Positions 8,762 to 17,124 of a stretch of DNA of 34,576 nucleotides are shown piece after piece. The translations under genes were made by a program, and so were the position numbers. This DNA is from an uncultured Prevotella sp. (GTDB taxonomy: Bacteria > Bacteroidota > Bacteroidia > Bacteroidales > Bacteroidaceae). The first letter of the stretch is position 1. Each line of letters starts with the position of its first letter. The notes under the pieces were generated by a model. That model made no database searches and was not told the DNA's origin. It saw only the letters and a program-made list of their open reading frames with translations. The stretch covers positions 1 through 34,576 of the forward strand of contig ONYZ01000024.1 in assembly GCA_900322175.1 (NCBI GenBank), written 5' to 3'.

Positions 8762-10087
8762 ATGATAAAAAAGAATAACATAATAATTTTAAGTTTTGCA
8801 TGGATGCTGTTGTTCAGTAGTCCACTTGCCGCACAGACAGTGTTAGACAATCCTGATTACGACGATGATGAAGAAGAGGAGGTAGACTCTCTATTTGTAC
8901 CAATAGAGGACGAGATTTCTGTGTTAGACAAGCAGGGCAACGAGGAGCTCATCGAGTTCCCAGAGGCTATGACATTCGATCTCGATAGCCTTATGAGTCT
9001 TTATATGTCAAAGACATACCTCAGCATGCCTGGCGACTGCCAAATGAAGGATGAAAATCCAACTTACACTCCAGAAGAGTATATTGAACGACTTCGCCGT
9101 ATGCCAACTGTAATGGAGATGGGATACAACGATATCGTACAGCGATTTATCGACCGATACATGGGACGTTTGCGCAACTCAGTTAGCTATATGCTTGGAG
9201 CAGCCAACTTCTATGTTCCCATTTTTGAGGATGCTCTAGAGGCTTATCAGGTTCCATTAGAGCTTAAGTATCTACCTGTCATTGAGAGTGCTCTGAACCC
9301 CAAAGCTGTTTCGCGAGTAGGCGCCACTGGATTATGGCAGTTTATGTTAGGTACAGGTAAGCAGTATGGACTTGAGGTAAACTCACTGGTCGACGAGCGG
9401 CGCGATCCCATTCGCGCCTCATATGCCGCTGCGCGATATTTGCGCGACTTGTACCGAATTTTCGGCGACTGGAACCTAGTTATCGCAGCATATAACTGTG
9501 GTCCTGGCAACATCAACAAGGCCATCCACCGTTCAGGCGGACTTAAGGACTATTGGCAGTTGTATCCATATCTACCCGCTGAGACTCGCGGATATGTGCC
9601 TGCTTTCATAGCAGCCAACTATGCAATGACTTATTATTGCGAGCACGACATATGTCCAATGAGTACCCGCCTACCACTGCAGACCGACACTATCGTAGTT
9701 GATCGCGACGTGCATTTGGAGCAGATCTCGAATGTACTCGATCTCGACATCGAGATGTTGCGCTCACTTAATCCGCAATACCGCCGCGACATCGTGCCCG
9801 GAGCCACCAAGAAATACGCCATCCGATTGCCTATGGCTGATACTGGTCGATTTATCGATTTACAAGACAGCATATACAACTATCGCACCAGTGAACTGCT
9901 TACCAAGCGTGCTGTAGTTGAGGTAAACGACGACCAGCCAACATTCCGTAGCAAGAAAAACGTACGCCGCGGACGCACATCAGCACGCAAGTCGCGCAAC
10001 GCCCGCAGGGGCCGTACCAGCGCCGCAAAAAAACGTGGCACTGCTAAGAGAAGCACAAAAAAAAGCAGCAAGCGTCGTAGAAGATAA
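8762..10087 (+). CDS. MltD-like lytic murein transglycosylase with LysM-like domain and polybasic tail
   Basis: 441 residues, signal peptide ending PLAAQ (to about residue 25). Residues 29-66 are strongly acidic. The SLT catalytic domain spans about 150-290: the catalytic Glu is E175 in VIESALNPKAVS, followed by GATGLWQFM and AAYNCGPGN, all diagnostic of family 1 lytic transglycosylases, which cleave the MurNAc-GlcNAc bond to give 1,6-anhydro ends. A single degenerate LysM-like segment follows at about 313-357 (LEQISNVLDLDIEMLRSLNP). The last 46 residues (396-441) hold 24 Lys/Arg and no acidic residue, with RRGRTSA occurring twice. The gene starts 3 nt after the DUF5683 stop. Confidence 0.93.
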   Translation: MIKKNNIIILSFAWMLLFSSPLAAQTVLDNPDYDDDEEEEVDSLFVPIEDEISVLDKQGNEELIEFPEAMTFDLDSLMSLYMSKTYLSMPGDCQMKDENPTYTPEEYIERLRRMPTVMEMGYNDIVQRFIDRYMGRLRNSVSYMLGAANFYVPIFEDALEAYQVPLELKYLPVIESALNPKAVSRVGATGLWQFMLGTGKQYGLEVNSLVDERRDPIRASYAAARYLRDLYRIFGDWNLVIAAYNCGPGNINKAIHRSGGLKDYWQLYPYLPAETRGYVPAFIAANYAMTYYCEHDICPMSTRLPLQTDTIVVDRDVHLEQISNVLDLDIEMLRSLNPQYRRDIVPGATKKYAIRLPMADTGRFIDLQDSIYNYRTSELLTKRAVVEVNDDQPTFRSKKNVRRGRTSARKSRNARRGRTSAAKKRGTAKRSTKKSSKRRRR

Positions 10088-10096
10088 TTTTTAGAA

Positions 10097-12367
10097 ATGG
10101 AAGAAGAGAAGCAATTAACCCAAGAGGAAAGAGATGATCAGATGATCAACGAAGCGTTCGAGCAATTATTGAACGACTATATTTCATCGCGTCATCGCAA
10201 GAAGGTAGAACTTATCACAAAGGCCTTCAATTTTGCACGTCAAGCCCATAAGGGTGTTCGCCGTCTTTCAGGCGAGCCATATATAATGCACCCCATAGCT
10301 GTGGCTCAGATTGCATGTTCGGAGGTTGGTTTGGGATCTACTAGTATTTGTGCCGCATTGTTACACGATGTAGTAGAGGATACCGACTATACCGTGGAGG
10401 ACATCGAAAACATCTTCGGTGCCAAAATAGCCCAAATCGTCGATGGTCTGACAAAGATTAGCGGAGGAATCTTCGGCGAGCAGGCATCGGCACAGGCAGA
10501 GAACTTCAAGAAGTTACTGCTCACCATGAGCGATGATATCCGTGTAATCATCATCAAGATATGTGACCGACTGCACAACATGCGTACGCTTGATAGTCAG
10601 CCAGCCAATAAGCAGTACAAGATTGCAGGCGAGACATTATATATATATGCCCCGCTAGCCAACCGTCTTGGATTGAACAAGATAAAAACCGAACTTGAAA
10701 ACCTGAGTTTTAAGTTTGAACACCCCGACGAGTATGCTAAGATTGAATCGAAACTTAAACTGACCCGAGAGGACCGCGACGAGTTGTTTTCGCAGTTCAC
10801 CTCTCCCATAGAGAATGCCCTCAATGGAATGGGCATAAAATATGAAATCAAAGAACGTGTTAAGACGCCTTATTCTATATGGAATAAGATGCAGAACAAA
10901 CACGTGTCATTCGAAGAGATTTACGATATACTAGCTGTACGAATAATATTCACCCCCAACAACCGCGACGACGAGGTCAACGAGTGTTTCAAGATCTATG
11001 TTGCTATTTCCAGAATATACAAATCTCACCCCGACCGTCTGCGCGACTGGCTCTCACAACCTAAGGCAAACGGCTATCAAGCATTGCATGTAACACTGAT
11101 GTCGAAGACAGGACAGTGGATTGAAGTACAGATACGCTCCGACCGTATGGACGAGATAGCCGAACAAGGATTTGCAGCCCACTGGAAATATAAGGACGGT
11201 GTTGAGGAGGAATATACCGAGGACGAGAACGAGTTGAACGAGTGGTTGCGCACCATCAAAGAGATTCTGGATGACCCACAGCCCGATGCTATGGACTTCT
11301 TGGATACCATCAAGCTCAACTTGTTTGCTAGCGAAATATTCGTGTTTACACCTAAGGGTGAGATTCGTACTCTGCCAGCAGGATGTACGGCACTCGATTT
11401 TGCTTTTTCCATCCACACCTTCCTAGGCAGTCACTGTATCGGTGCTAAGGTAAACCACAAGTTAGTTCCACTTAGCTACAAACTACAGAGTGGTGACCAA
11501 GTTGAGATTCTCACATCTAAGTCGCAACACGTCAACGCAGGTTGGATTAACTTCGTATCTACCGCCAAAGCTAAAGCTAAGATTCAGGCCATACTGCGCC
11601 GTGACAACCGCGAGACACAGCGCGAGGGCGAGGAGATTCTGAATGCATTTCTTAAGAAAAACAACTTTGAGTCCACAACAGTTCTCGCTGATAAACTGGC
11701 TGAGTTTCACGAATATTCCAAGCGAACTGAGTTTTTTCAGGCTCTGGGCGAAAAAATTGTGTTACTAGGCGAAAAGGATGTTGACGAGCTGAACGGAAAG
11801 AACAAGCAAGAAGACAGTGGTTCTGGTTGGCGCAAGTTCGTACCATTCGTTGGTAGCAAAAAGAAAAAGGAGGATTCACACAAGCAGGAGTTATTTGTGG
11901 TGCCAGACAAATTCAACCGCAAGAAGCCCGTTTACATCAGCGAGGAGAATTTCAAGCAATATAAGTTCATGGGCTGCTGTCACCCCATCCCTGGTGACGA
12001 TGCACTGGGATATATTAACAATAAGAATCAGATTGAAATACATAAGCGTGCCTGTCCGGTTGCAGCAAAGCTAAAAACTAGCTATGGTAACCGTATCCTC
12101 GACATCAAATGGGATATGCATAAGAAACTCTTCTTCGATGCCACCATCCGTATCAGTGGTATAGACCGCATGGGAATGCTTAATGATATCACTCAGGTCA
12201 TCTCGTCGCAGATGAATGTCAATATCCACAAAATACTCATTACCTGCGAGGAGGGGATTTTTGAAGGAACAATCGAGATGCGTGTACACGACCGAGAAAA
12301 CGTGCGCGCCATTATGGAGAACCTGAAGAAGATTAACGACCTAAAGGAGATAAGCGAAATAATGTAA
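10097..12367 (+). CDS. Bifunctional (p)ppGpp synthetase/hydrolase (Rel/SpoT)
   Basis: 756 residues with full long-RSH architecture. The hydrolase HD domain is intact (HD at 90-91 in LLHDVVEDTDYT; KICDRLHNMRTL). The synthetase domain has RVKTPYSIWNK (254-264), PKANGYQALH and EVQIRSDRMDEIAEQG. A TGS domain starts near EIFVFTPKGEIRTLP, then come a conserved-cysteine segment (FMGCCHPIPGDDALGY) and a C-terminal ACT domain (about 680-756). An intact HD site plus a basic RLRD (314-317) in place of the classical RxKD predicts a bifunctional enzyme. It sits 9 nt after the lytic transglycosylase gene. Confidence 0.96.
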   Translation: MEEEKQLTQEERDDQMINEAFEQLLNDYISSRHRKKVELITKAFNFARQAHKGVRRLSGEPYIMHPIAVAQIACSEVGLGSTSICAALLHDVVEDTDYTVEDIENIFGAKIAQIVDGLTKISGGIFGEQASAQAENFKKLLLTMSDDIRVIIIKICDRLHNMRTLDSQPANKQYKIAGETLYIYAPLANRLGLNKIKTELENLSFKFEHPDEYAKIESKLKLTREDRDELFSQFTSPIENALNGMGIKYEIKERVKTPYSIWNKMQNKHVSFEEIYDILAVRIIFTPNNRDDEVNECFKIYVAISRIYKSHPDRLRDWLSQPKANGYQALHVTLMSKTGQWIEVQIRSDRMDEIAEQGFAAHWKYKDGVEEEYTEDENELNEWLRTIKEILDDPQPDAMDFLDTIKLNLFASEIFVFTPKGEIRTLPAGCTALDFAFSIHTFLGSHCIGAKVNHKLVPLSYKLQSGDQVEILTSKSQHVNAGWINFVSTAKAKAKIQAILRRDNRETQREGEEILNAFLKKNNFESTTVLADKLAEFHEYSKRTEFFQALGEKIVLLGEKDVDELNGKNKQEDSGSGWRKFVPFVGSKKKKEDSHKQELFVVPDKFNRKKPVYISEENFKQYKFMGCCHPIPGDDALGYINNKNQIEIHKRACPVAAKLKTSYGNRILDIKWDMHKKLFFDATIRISGIDRMGMLNDITQVISSQMNVNIHKILITCEEGIFEGTIEMRVHDRENVRAIMENLKKINDLKEISEIM

Positions 12368-12382
12368 AACTACTTATAATTG

Positions 12383-13357
12383 ATGAAAAAACTACTGCTA
12401 TTACTAGCCATTATAGCCGAAACACAATATAGCAGGGCCGCTGGCAAGTACGACAATCCTGATACGATTGTTGTTGCTCGCGACGGTACCGGTGAGTTTC
12501 GCACTGTCGACGAGGCTATTGAGGTGTGCCGAGCGTTTATGGATTATCATAAGGTAATTTTCGTAAAGAACGGAACGTACAAGGAGAAGCTGATTATCCC
12601 CTCGTGGTTACAAAACATCGAGATTTGCGGCGAAGATGCCAACAATACTATCATCACCTATGATGATCACGCGAATATTAAAACCTCCGATCGTCCCATG
12701 GGAATGGGCACATTCCGTACCTACACCATGAAAATCGAGGGTAACGATATTACGCTAAAAAACATTACCATTGAGAACAACTCCGCTCGACTAGGACAAG
12801 CAGTAGCAATGCATACCGAGGGCGATCGACTGATGTTCATAGGTTGTCGTTTTGTCGGTCACCAGGATACCGTATATACAGGTGTGGCCGGTACCCGACT
12901 CTATTTTAAGGACTGCTACATCTGCGGCACCACCGATTTTATCTTCGGTCCGTCTACAGCGTGGTTTGAGGGGTGCACTATCGAAAGCCTGATCAATTCA
13001 TATGTGACTGCAGCCTCAACGCCAAAGGATCAAGCGTTCGGATATATTTTCAACAACTGCCAACTCATCGCCAGCGTTAATACTACAAAGGTATATTTGG
13101 GGCGTCCCTGGCGCGATTATGGATATACGCTGTTTATGAACTGCGAACTGGGCGCACATATCCGTCCCGAAGGTTGGCACCATTGGGAGAAACATCGCGA
13201 GCAGACCGCCCGCTATTTAGAATACAACAATCACGGTGCTGGCAATCAGCCCAAACAGCGTGTAACATGGAGCCGTCAACTCACAAAAGCCGAAGCTTCT
13301 AAGATTACTCCTAAAGTAGTATTTAATAGAAACGACGGTTGGGAACCTATAATATAA
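12383..13357 (+). CDS. Pectinesterase (CE8 family)
   Basis: 324 residues from the ATG at 12383, preferred over the TTG one codon upstream. A secretion signal is likely (MKKLLLLLAIIAETQYSRAA), although Glu13 interrupts the hydrophobic core. The right-handed beta-helix fold is indicated by all CE8 signatures: GTYKEK (64-69), QAVAM (Q139), QDTVY with the catalytic acid D162, DFIFG with the nucleophile D185, and YLGRPWR (R241, W243). It would remove methyl esters from homogalacturonan. It lies 15 nt after rel and 15 nt before the S41 gene, away from any recognisable polysaccharide-utilisation locus, which is unusual for a pectin enzyme. Confidence 0.95.
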   Translation: MKKLLLLLAIIAETQYSRAAGKYDNPDTIVVARDGTGEFRTVDEAIEVCRAFMDYHKVIFVKNGTYKEKLIIPSWLQNIEICGEDANNTIITYDDHANIKTSDRPMGMGTFRTYTMKIEGNDITLKNITIENNSARLGQAVAMHTEGDRLMFIGCRFVGHQDTVYTGVAGTRLYFKDCYICGTTDFIFGPSTAWFEGCTIESLINSYVTAASTPKDQAFGYIFNNCQLIASVNTTKVYLGRPWRDYGYTLFMNCELGAHIRPEGWHHWEKHREQTARYLEYNNHGAGNQPKQRVTWSRQLTKAEASKITPKVVFNRNDGWEPII

Positions 13358-13372
13358 TAATAAGGTATATAT

Positions 13373-16300
13373 ATGAAGAAATTACTATTACTAGTTTTAA
13401 CCTGTCTGATGTCGGCATCGGTTACGGCTCAAGAGCGCCCATTGTGGATGCGCTACTGCGCTATCTCGCCCGATGGCAAGACAATCGTGTTTTCTTACAA
13501 GGGCGATCTGTTTACTGTGCCCGTGTCTGGTGGCGCTGCCAAACAGCTAACAACTAATCCTGCATACGATTCAAACCCAGTTTGGAGTCCCGACGGCAGC
13601 AAGATTGCTTTTGCTTCTGACCGCGAGGACTGCACCAACATCTGGATTGTATCAAAGGACGGCGGCGAACCCAAGCAGATTACCACTAGTAGCCACACAA
13701 AGACTATACTAACATTCTCTGATAATGACCACGTGCTGTTCAGTATGTCCGACATGCCCAGCCGTCAGTCTATTATACCAGGAATGGCAAAGTTTCCACA
13801 AATCTATGAGGCTAGCGTGAATGGCGGTCGCATCCGTATGTTCAATGCCCTACCTATGGCTGATATCAACATTAACCGTAAAACGGGCGATATACTATAT
13901 CACGACATCAAAGGCAGCGAGGATATGTATCGCAAACATCACAAGTCACCTATCTGTCGTGACATCTGGATGCTGTCGAAGGGCAAATACACTAAGCTTA
14001 CCGACTTTGATGGTGAGGACCGTACTCCTGTATGGACTGCCGACGGCAAAGGTTACTATTACCTAAGTGAACGCGACGGCAACTTCAACATATGGTATCG
14101 CAGCATAGATGGCACTCAGAACGTGCAGATTACACAGCATAAAACTAATCCCGTGCGTTTCCTCACAGCTGCAACCGATGGTACTATGTGTTACGGATAC
14201 GATGGTGAGATATACACCGTACGTCAGGGGAGCAAGCCTCAGCGTGTTAACATCAGCATTGTGAGCGACCGCAATGATCACGAAATGATACAGGATGTGC
14301 TCACCAAGAACGTCACCGAAATATGTGCATCGCCAAACGGCAAGGAGGTGGCATTCATCGTTCACGGCGAGGTGTACGTTACTTCGGTTGATTACAAGAC
14401 CAATATCCGCATTACCGACACTCCTGAATTGGAGCGCAATCTTAGTTTCTCGCCCGACGGTCGCTGTATCGCATACGCCTCTGAGCGTGGCGGTTGCTGG
14501 AACATCTACCTTGCCACCATCAAGAACAAGGATGAGAAACAGTTTACTTATGCTACCGACATCGTTGAAGAACAACTCACTAAACAGAACCACACATCAT
14601 TCTATCCACGATTCAGTCCTGATGGAAAGGAGATTGCATTCTTCGAGGATCGCGGTACCATCCGCATCATCAACTTGGCTTCTAAACAGATTCGCACAGT
14701 AATGGACGGAAAGAACCTCTTCTCATATTCTGATGGCGACATCGACTTTGAGTGGAGTCCCGACAGCCGTTGGCTACTGGCTACATACTACGGTGACGGT
14801 GGTTATCACCACGATGACATTGCACTTATCGATGCCTCGGGTAAGAAGAAACCTTACAACCTAACCAACAGCGCTTATACCGACTTCAATCCCCATTGGG
14901 CTCTCGGCGGAAAGGCCATGCTGTTTAAGAGTAACCGTCGTGGTTATAAGAATCATGGTGGCCATGGATATCACAGCGACTTCTTTATCATGTTCTTCGA
15001 TATTGATGCCTATGAGCGCTTTATGATGAACAAAGAGGAGAAAGCTCTGTATGACGAAGCTCACAAACCTGCAAAGAAAACCGATGGCGATAACAACAAG
15101 AAGTCTGACGATAAAAAAAAGTCACCAACTATAGTGCCATTGGAGTTTGACCTTGAAAACTGTCGTGATCGTGTAGTTCGTCTTACAGCCCATTCTACCA
15201 GTTTGGGCGACGGATTTCTTACACCTAAGGGCGATACACTGATTTACGAGGCAGCCTATGACGATGGCTACGACCTATATAAGTACGACCTGTTAGAGGA
15301 CAAGAACGAACTGCTGCAGAAGGAAGTGGGCCGCGGCAACCTACAGCCCGACAATAAGTTTAAGAACCTCTTCGTACTGAGCAAGGGCGGTATCAAGAAG
15401 ATTGAAATAGCCAAGGGTAAACGTACCAACGTTGACTTCGAAGCCCAGTTCATCTATCGCCCTTATGCCGAGCGCAAGCATCTGTTCGAGCACGTATGGC
15501 GCCAGGTTGATGACAAGTTCTATCGAACCGACTTACACGGGGTTGACTGGGCTGGATATAAAAAGGTTTACGAGAAGTTCCTGCCATATATCAACAACGA
15601 ATACGACTTCCGTGACATGTTAGCCGAAATGCTAGGAGAGCTTAACGCCTCGCATACAGGTGCCCGTTATTACGACCCAGTGAAATATCGCACAGCATCG
15701 CTAGGGCTATTCTATGACGAAAGCTATAAGGGCGATGGTCTAAAAATTGCTGAAATTGTAAAGGGAAGTCCCCTGGCTGTTCGAAACACAGGCGTTAAGG
15801 CAGGCGACATCATTGAGGCTATCGATGGGACACCTATCAAGAAGGGCGAAGATTTCTATCCTCTGCTGGCAGGCAAGACTGGGAAATTGACACGCCTTAC
15901 CATCAATGGCAAGAAAATAAACGTTCGTCCTATTTCACTTACTGCCTACAACAACCTTTTGTATGATCGTTGGGTTGAACGCAACCGTCATTTAGTTGAC
16001 AGTTTATCAGGCGGAAAGTTAGCCTATGTACACATCTCATCAATGAACGGCGAAAAGTTCCGTAAATTGTATGAAGAGATTCTTAACGAGGACAACCGCG
16101 AACGCGATGCAGTAATCGTTGACGAGCGCCACAACGGCGGTGGCTATCTGCATGACGATCTGTGCCACCTGCTTAGTGGCAAGCAGCACTCACATTTCAT
16201 CGCACACGGCAAATATCTAGGCGTTGAGCCCTCAGCCCAGTGGATCAAACCATCTTGCGTGGTACTTTGTGAGGATGACTACAGCAATGCCTGCGGATTC

Positions 16301-16612
16301 CCCCGTCAGTATCAGGATATGAAGATTGGAAAACTTATCGGTGCCCCTGTAGCTGGTACTTCTACCAGCGTATGGTGGGAGACACTTGTCAATGACATCG
16401 TGTTCGGCATTCCACAGGTGGGGCGTATTGATGTTCGCGGTGACTACGGCGAAAACACTCAGCTAAACCCCGACATCGTAGTCTACAACTCTCCTGAGGA
16501 TTACCTAAGCGGACACGATCGTCAGTTGGAGCGCGCCATACAGGAGATGCTGAAAGAAGGCGCAGCCTTCAAGGAGCAACACAAACACGAGTTTGGAGGT
16601 CACAAGAGATAA
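13373..16612 (+). CDS. Tricorn-like S41 protease
   Basis: 1,079 residues with a signal peptide (ending SASVTAQ). The N-terminal half has repeated TolB/WD40-like propeller blades (ISPDGKTIVFSYKGDLF, WSPDGSKIAFASDRE, FSPDGRCIAYASERG). A Lys/Asp-rich linker (KKTDGDNNKKSDDKKK) leads to a second propeller-like part, a core segment, a PDZ domain (GSPLAVRNTGVKAGDIIEAIDG) and an S41 domain. Active-site candidates match Thermoplasma tricorn: S760-H761 in NASHTGA (tricorn S745-H746) and S971 in DYSNACGFP (tricorn S965), with the oxyanion region ERHNGGGYLHDD. Probably a periplasmic peptidase acting on unfolded peptides. It is the last gene of the cluster. Confidence 0.93.
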   Translation: MKKLLLLVLTCLMSASVTAQERPLWMRYCAISPDGKTIVFSYKGDLFTVPVSGGAAKQLTTNPAYDSNPVWSPDGSKIAFASDREDCTNIWIVSKDGGEPKQITTSSHTKTILTFSDNDHVLFSMSDMPSRQSIIPGMAKFPQIYEASVNGGRIRMFNALPMADININRKTGDILYHDIKGSEDMYRKHHKSPICRDIWMLSKGKYTKLTDFDGEDRTPVWTADGKGYYYLSERDGNFNIWYRSIDGTQNVQITQHKTNPVRFLTAATDGTMCYGYDGEIYTVRQGSKPQRVNISIVSDRNDHEMIQDVLTKNVTEICASPNGKEVAFIVHGEVYVTSVDYKTNIRITDTPELERNLSFSPDGRCIAYASERGGCWNIYLATIKNKDEKQFTYATDIVEEQLTKQNHTSFYPRFSPDGKEIAFFEDRGTIRIINLASKQIRTVMDGKNLFSYSDGDIDFEWSPDSRWLLATYYGDGGYHHDDIALIDASGKKKPYNLTNSAYTDFNPHWALGGKAMLFKSNRRGYKNHGGHGYHSDFFIMFFDIDAYERFMMNKEEKALYDEAHKPAKKTDGDNNKKSDDKKKSPTIVPLEFDLENCRDRVVRLTAHSTSLGDGFLTPKGDTLIYEAAYDDGYDLYKYDLLEDKNELLQKEVGRGNLQPDNKFKNLFVLSKGGIKKIEIAKGKRTNVDFEAQFIYRPYAERKHLFEHVWRQVDDKFYRTDLHGVDWAGYKKVYEKFLPYINNEYDFRDMLAEMLGELNASHTGARYYDPVKYRTASLGLFYDESYKGDGLKIAEIVKGSPLAVRNTGVKAGDIIEAIDGTPIKKGEDFYPLLAGKTGKLTRLTINGKKINVRPISLTAYNNLLYDRWVERNRHLVDSLSGGKLAYVHISSMNGEKFRKLYEEILNEDNRERDAVIVDERHNGGGYLHDDLCHLLSGKQHSHFIAHGKYLGVEPSAQWIKPSCVVLCEDDYSNACGFPRQYQDMKIGKLIGAPVAGTSTSVWWETLVNDIVFGIPQVGRIDVRGDYGENTQLNPDIVVYNSPEDYLSGHDRQLERAIQEMLKEGAAFKEQHKHEFGGHKR

Positions 16613-16650
16613 ACAATAATCTCCTCGCGATTGCGGGGAGATTATTGTTT
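16611..16650. terminator. Bidirectional terminator between the S41 gene and the MerR gene
   Basis: An 18-bp stem (16611-16628 with 16633-16650) contains one G-T wobble and a GATT tetraloop. Both outer arms are A/T-rich (AAACAATAAT / ATTATTGTTT), giving a U-rich 3' end whichever strand is read. The hairpin overlaps the last two bases of the S41 stop and the first base of the MerR-type stop, so one hairpin ends both transcripts. Confidence 0.93.
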
Positions 16651-16997
16651 TAAAGCATATCTAACTGCGTTTTTAGTGCTAAAAGTTCTGTCCGCATTTC
16701 TATCAGTTCGTCAAGCACATCAGCCTTAGTATCTGCACCCTTTCGGTTTTTCAACAGAATCTCGCGTGCAGCCGCGATCTTAAAACCACGAACCTTCACC
16801 AGATTATGTATTAGTCGTATCTGCTCTAGATCCTTCTCCTGATACTGTCGTATCTTAGCTGCACCCGTTGTCTTCGGCCTCAAGAATGTAAACTCCTGTT
16901 CCCAATAGCGCAAAGTACTCTCGGGCAAGTCGAACATCTCTGACACCTCCTTTATGGAGTAATAAGTCTTCAAATTCCTTTTAAGATTCAGTGCCAT
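16650..16997 (-). CDS. MerR-family transcriptional regulator
   Basis: 115 residues from the ATG at 16997. An upstream in-frame TTG at 17018 is rejected because it lies within the predicted -7 box. An N-terminal winged helix is visible (YYSIKEVSEMFDLPESTLRYWEQEF), with the wing RQYQEKDLEQIRLI, then a C-terminal helix rich in Leu/Glu/Lys (LIEMRTELLALKTQL) typical of the MerR dimerisation coil. No C-terminal cysteine cluster or effector domain is present, so it is probably not a metal sensor. Single-copy short MerR proteins of this kind, beside alaS, are common in Bacteroidetes; the target is unknown. It is transcribed divergently from alaS. Confidence 0.93.
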   Translation of the reverse strand: MALNLKRNLKTYYSIKEVSEMFDLPESTLRYWEQEFTFLRPKTTGAAKIRQYQEKDLEQIRLIHNLVKVRGFKIAAAREILLKNRKGADTKADVLDELIEMRTELLALKTQLDML

Positions 16998-17015
16998 ATT
17001 CCAATTATTTTGCCG

Positions 17016-17046
17016 CAAAGTTAATCTTTTTCCACGAAATCACAAA
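17016..17046 (-). promoter_or_regulatory. Promoter of the MerR-family gene
   Basis: On the minus strand TTTG (17046-17043) is followed after 19 bp by TAACTTTG (17023-17016), a full match to the Bacteroidetes TTTG-N19-TAnnTTTG promoter. The expected transcription start is just before the ATG at 16997, giving a very short leader. Confidence 0.75.
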
Positions 17047-17065
17047 GCATTTCCGAAAAAATGTG

Positions 17066-17073
17066 TAACTTTG
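17066..17073 (+). promoter_or_regulatory. Probable -7 box for alaS
   Basis: TAACTTTG fits TAnnTTTG, 51 bases before the alaS ATG. A -33 element is not clear. The flanking bases (AATGTGTAACTTTGTGCC-like) closely resemble those of the parA box at 6324. Confidence 0.55.
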
Positions 17074-17124
17074 CACCCCAAATAGACAATTATCAAATAG
17101 TAAATTGTAAAATTGTATAATAAG

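Noticed and set aside
14063-14593. A 176-residue frame antisense to the tricorn-like gene
   Set aside because: Opposes a clear propeller coding region and lacks independent support.
17016-17018. TTG start for the MerR-type gene at 17018
   Set aside because: It overlaps the predicted -7 box, and the ATG at 16997 gives a normal MerR N-terminus.
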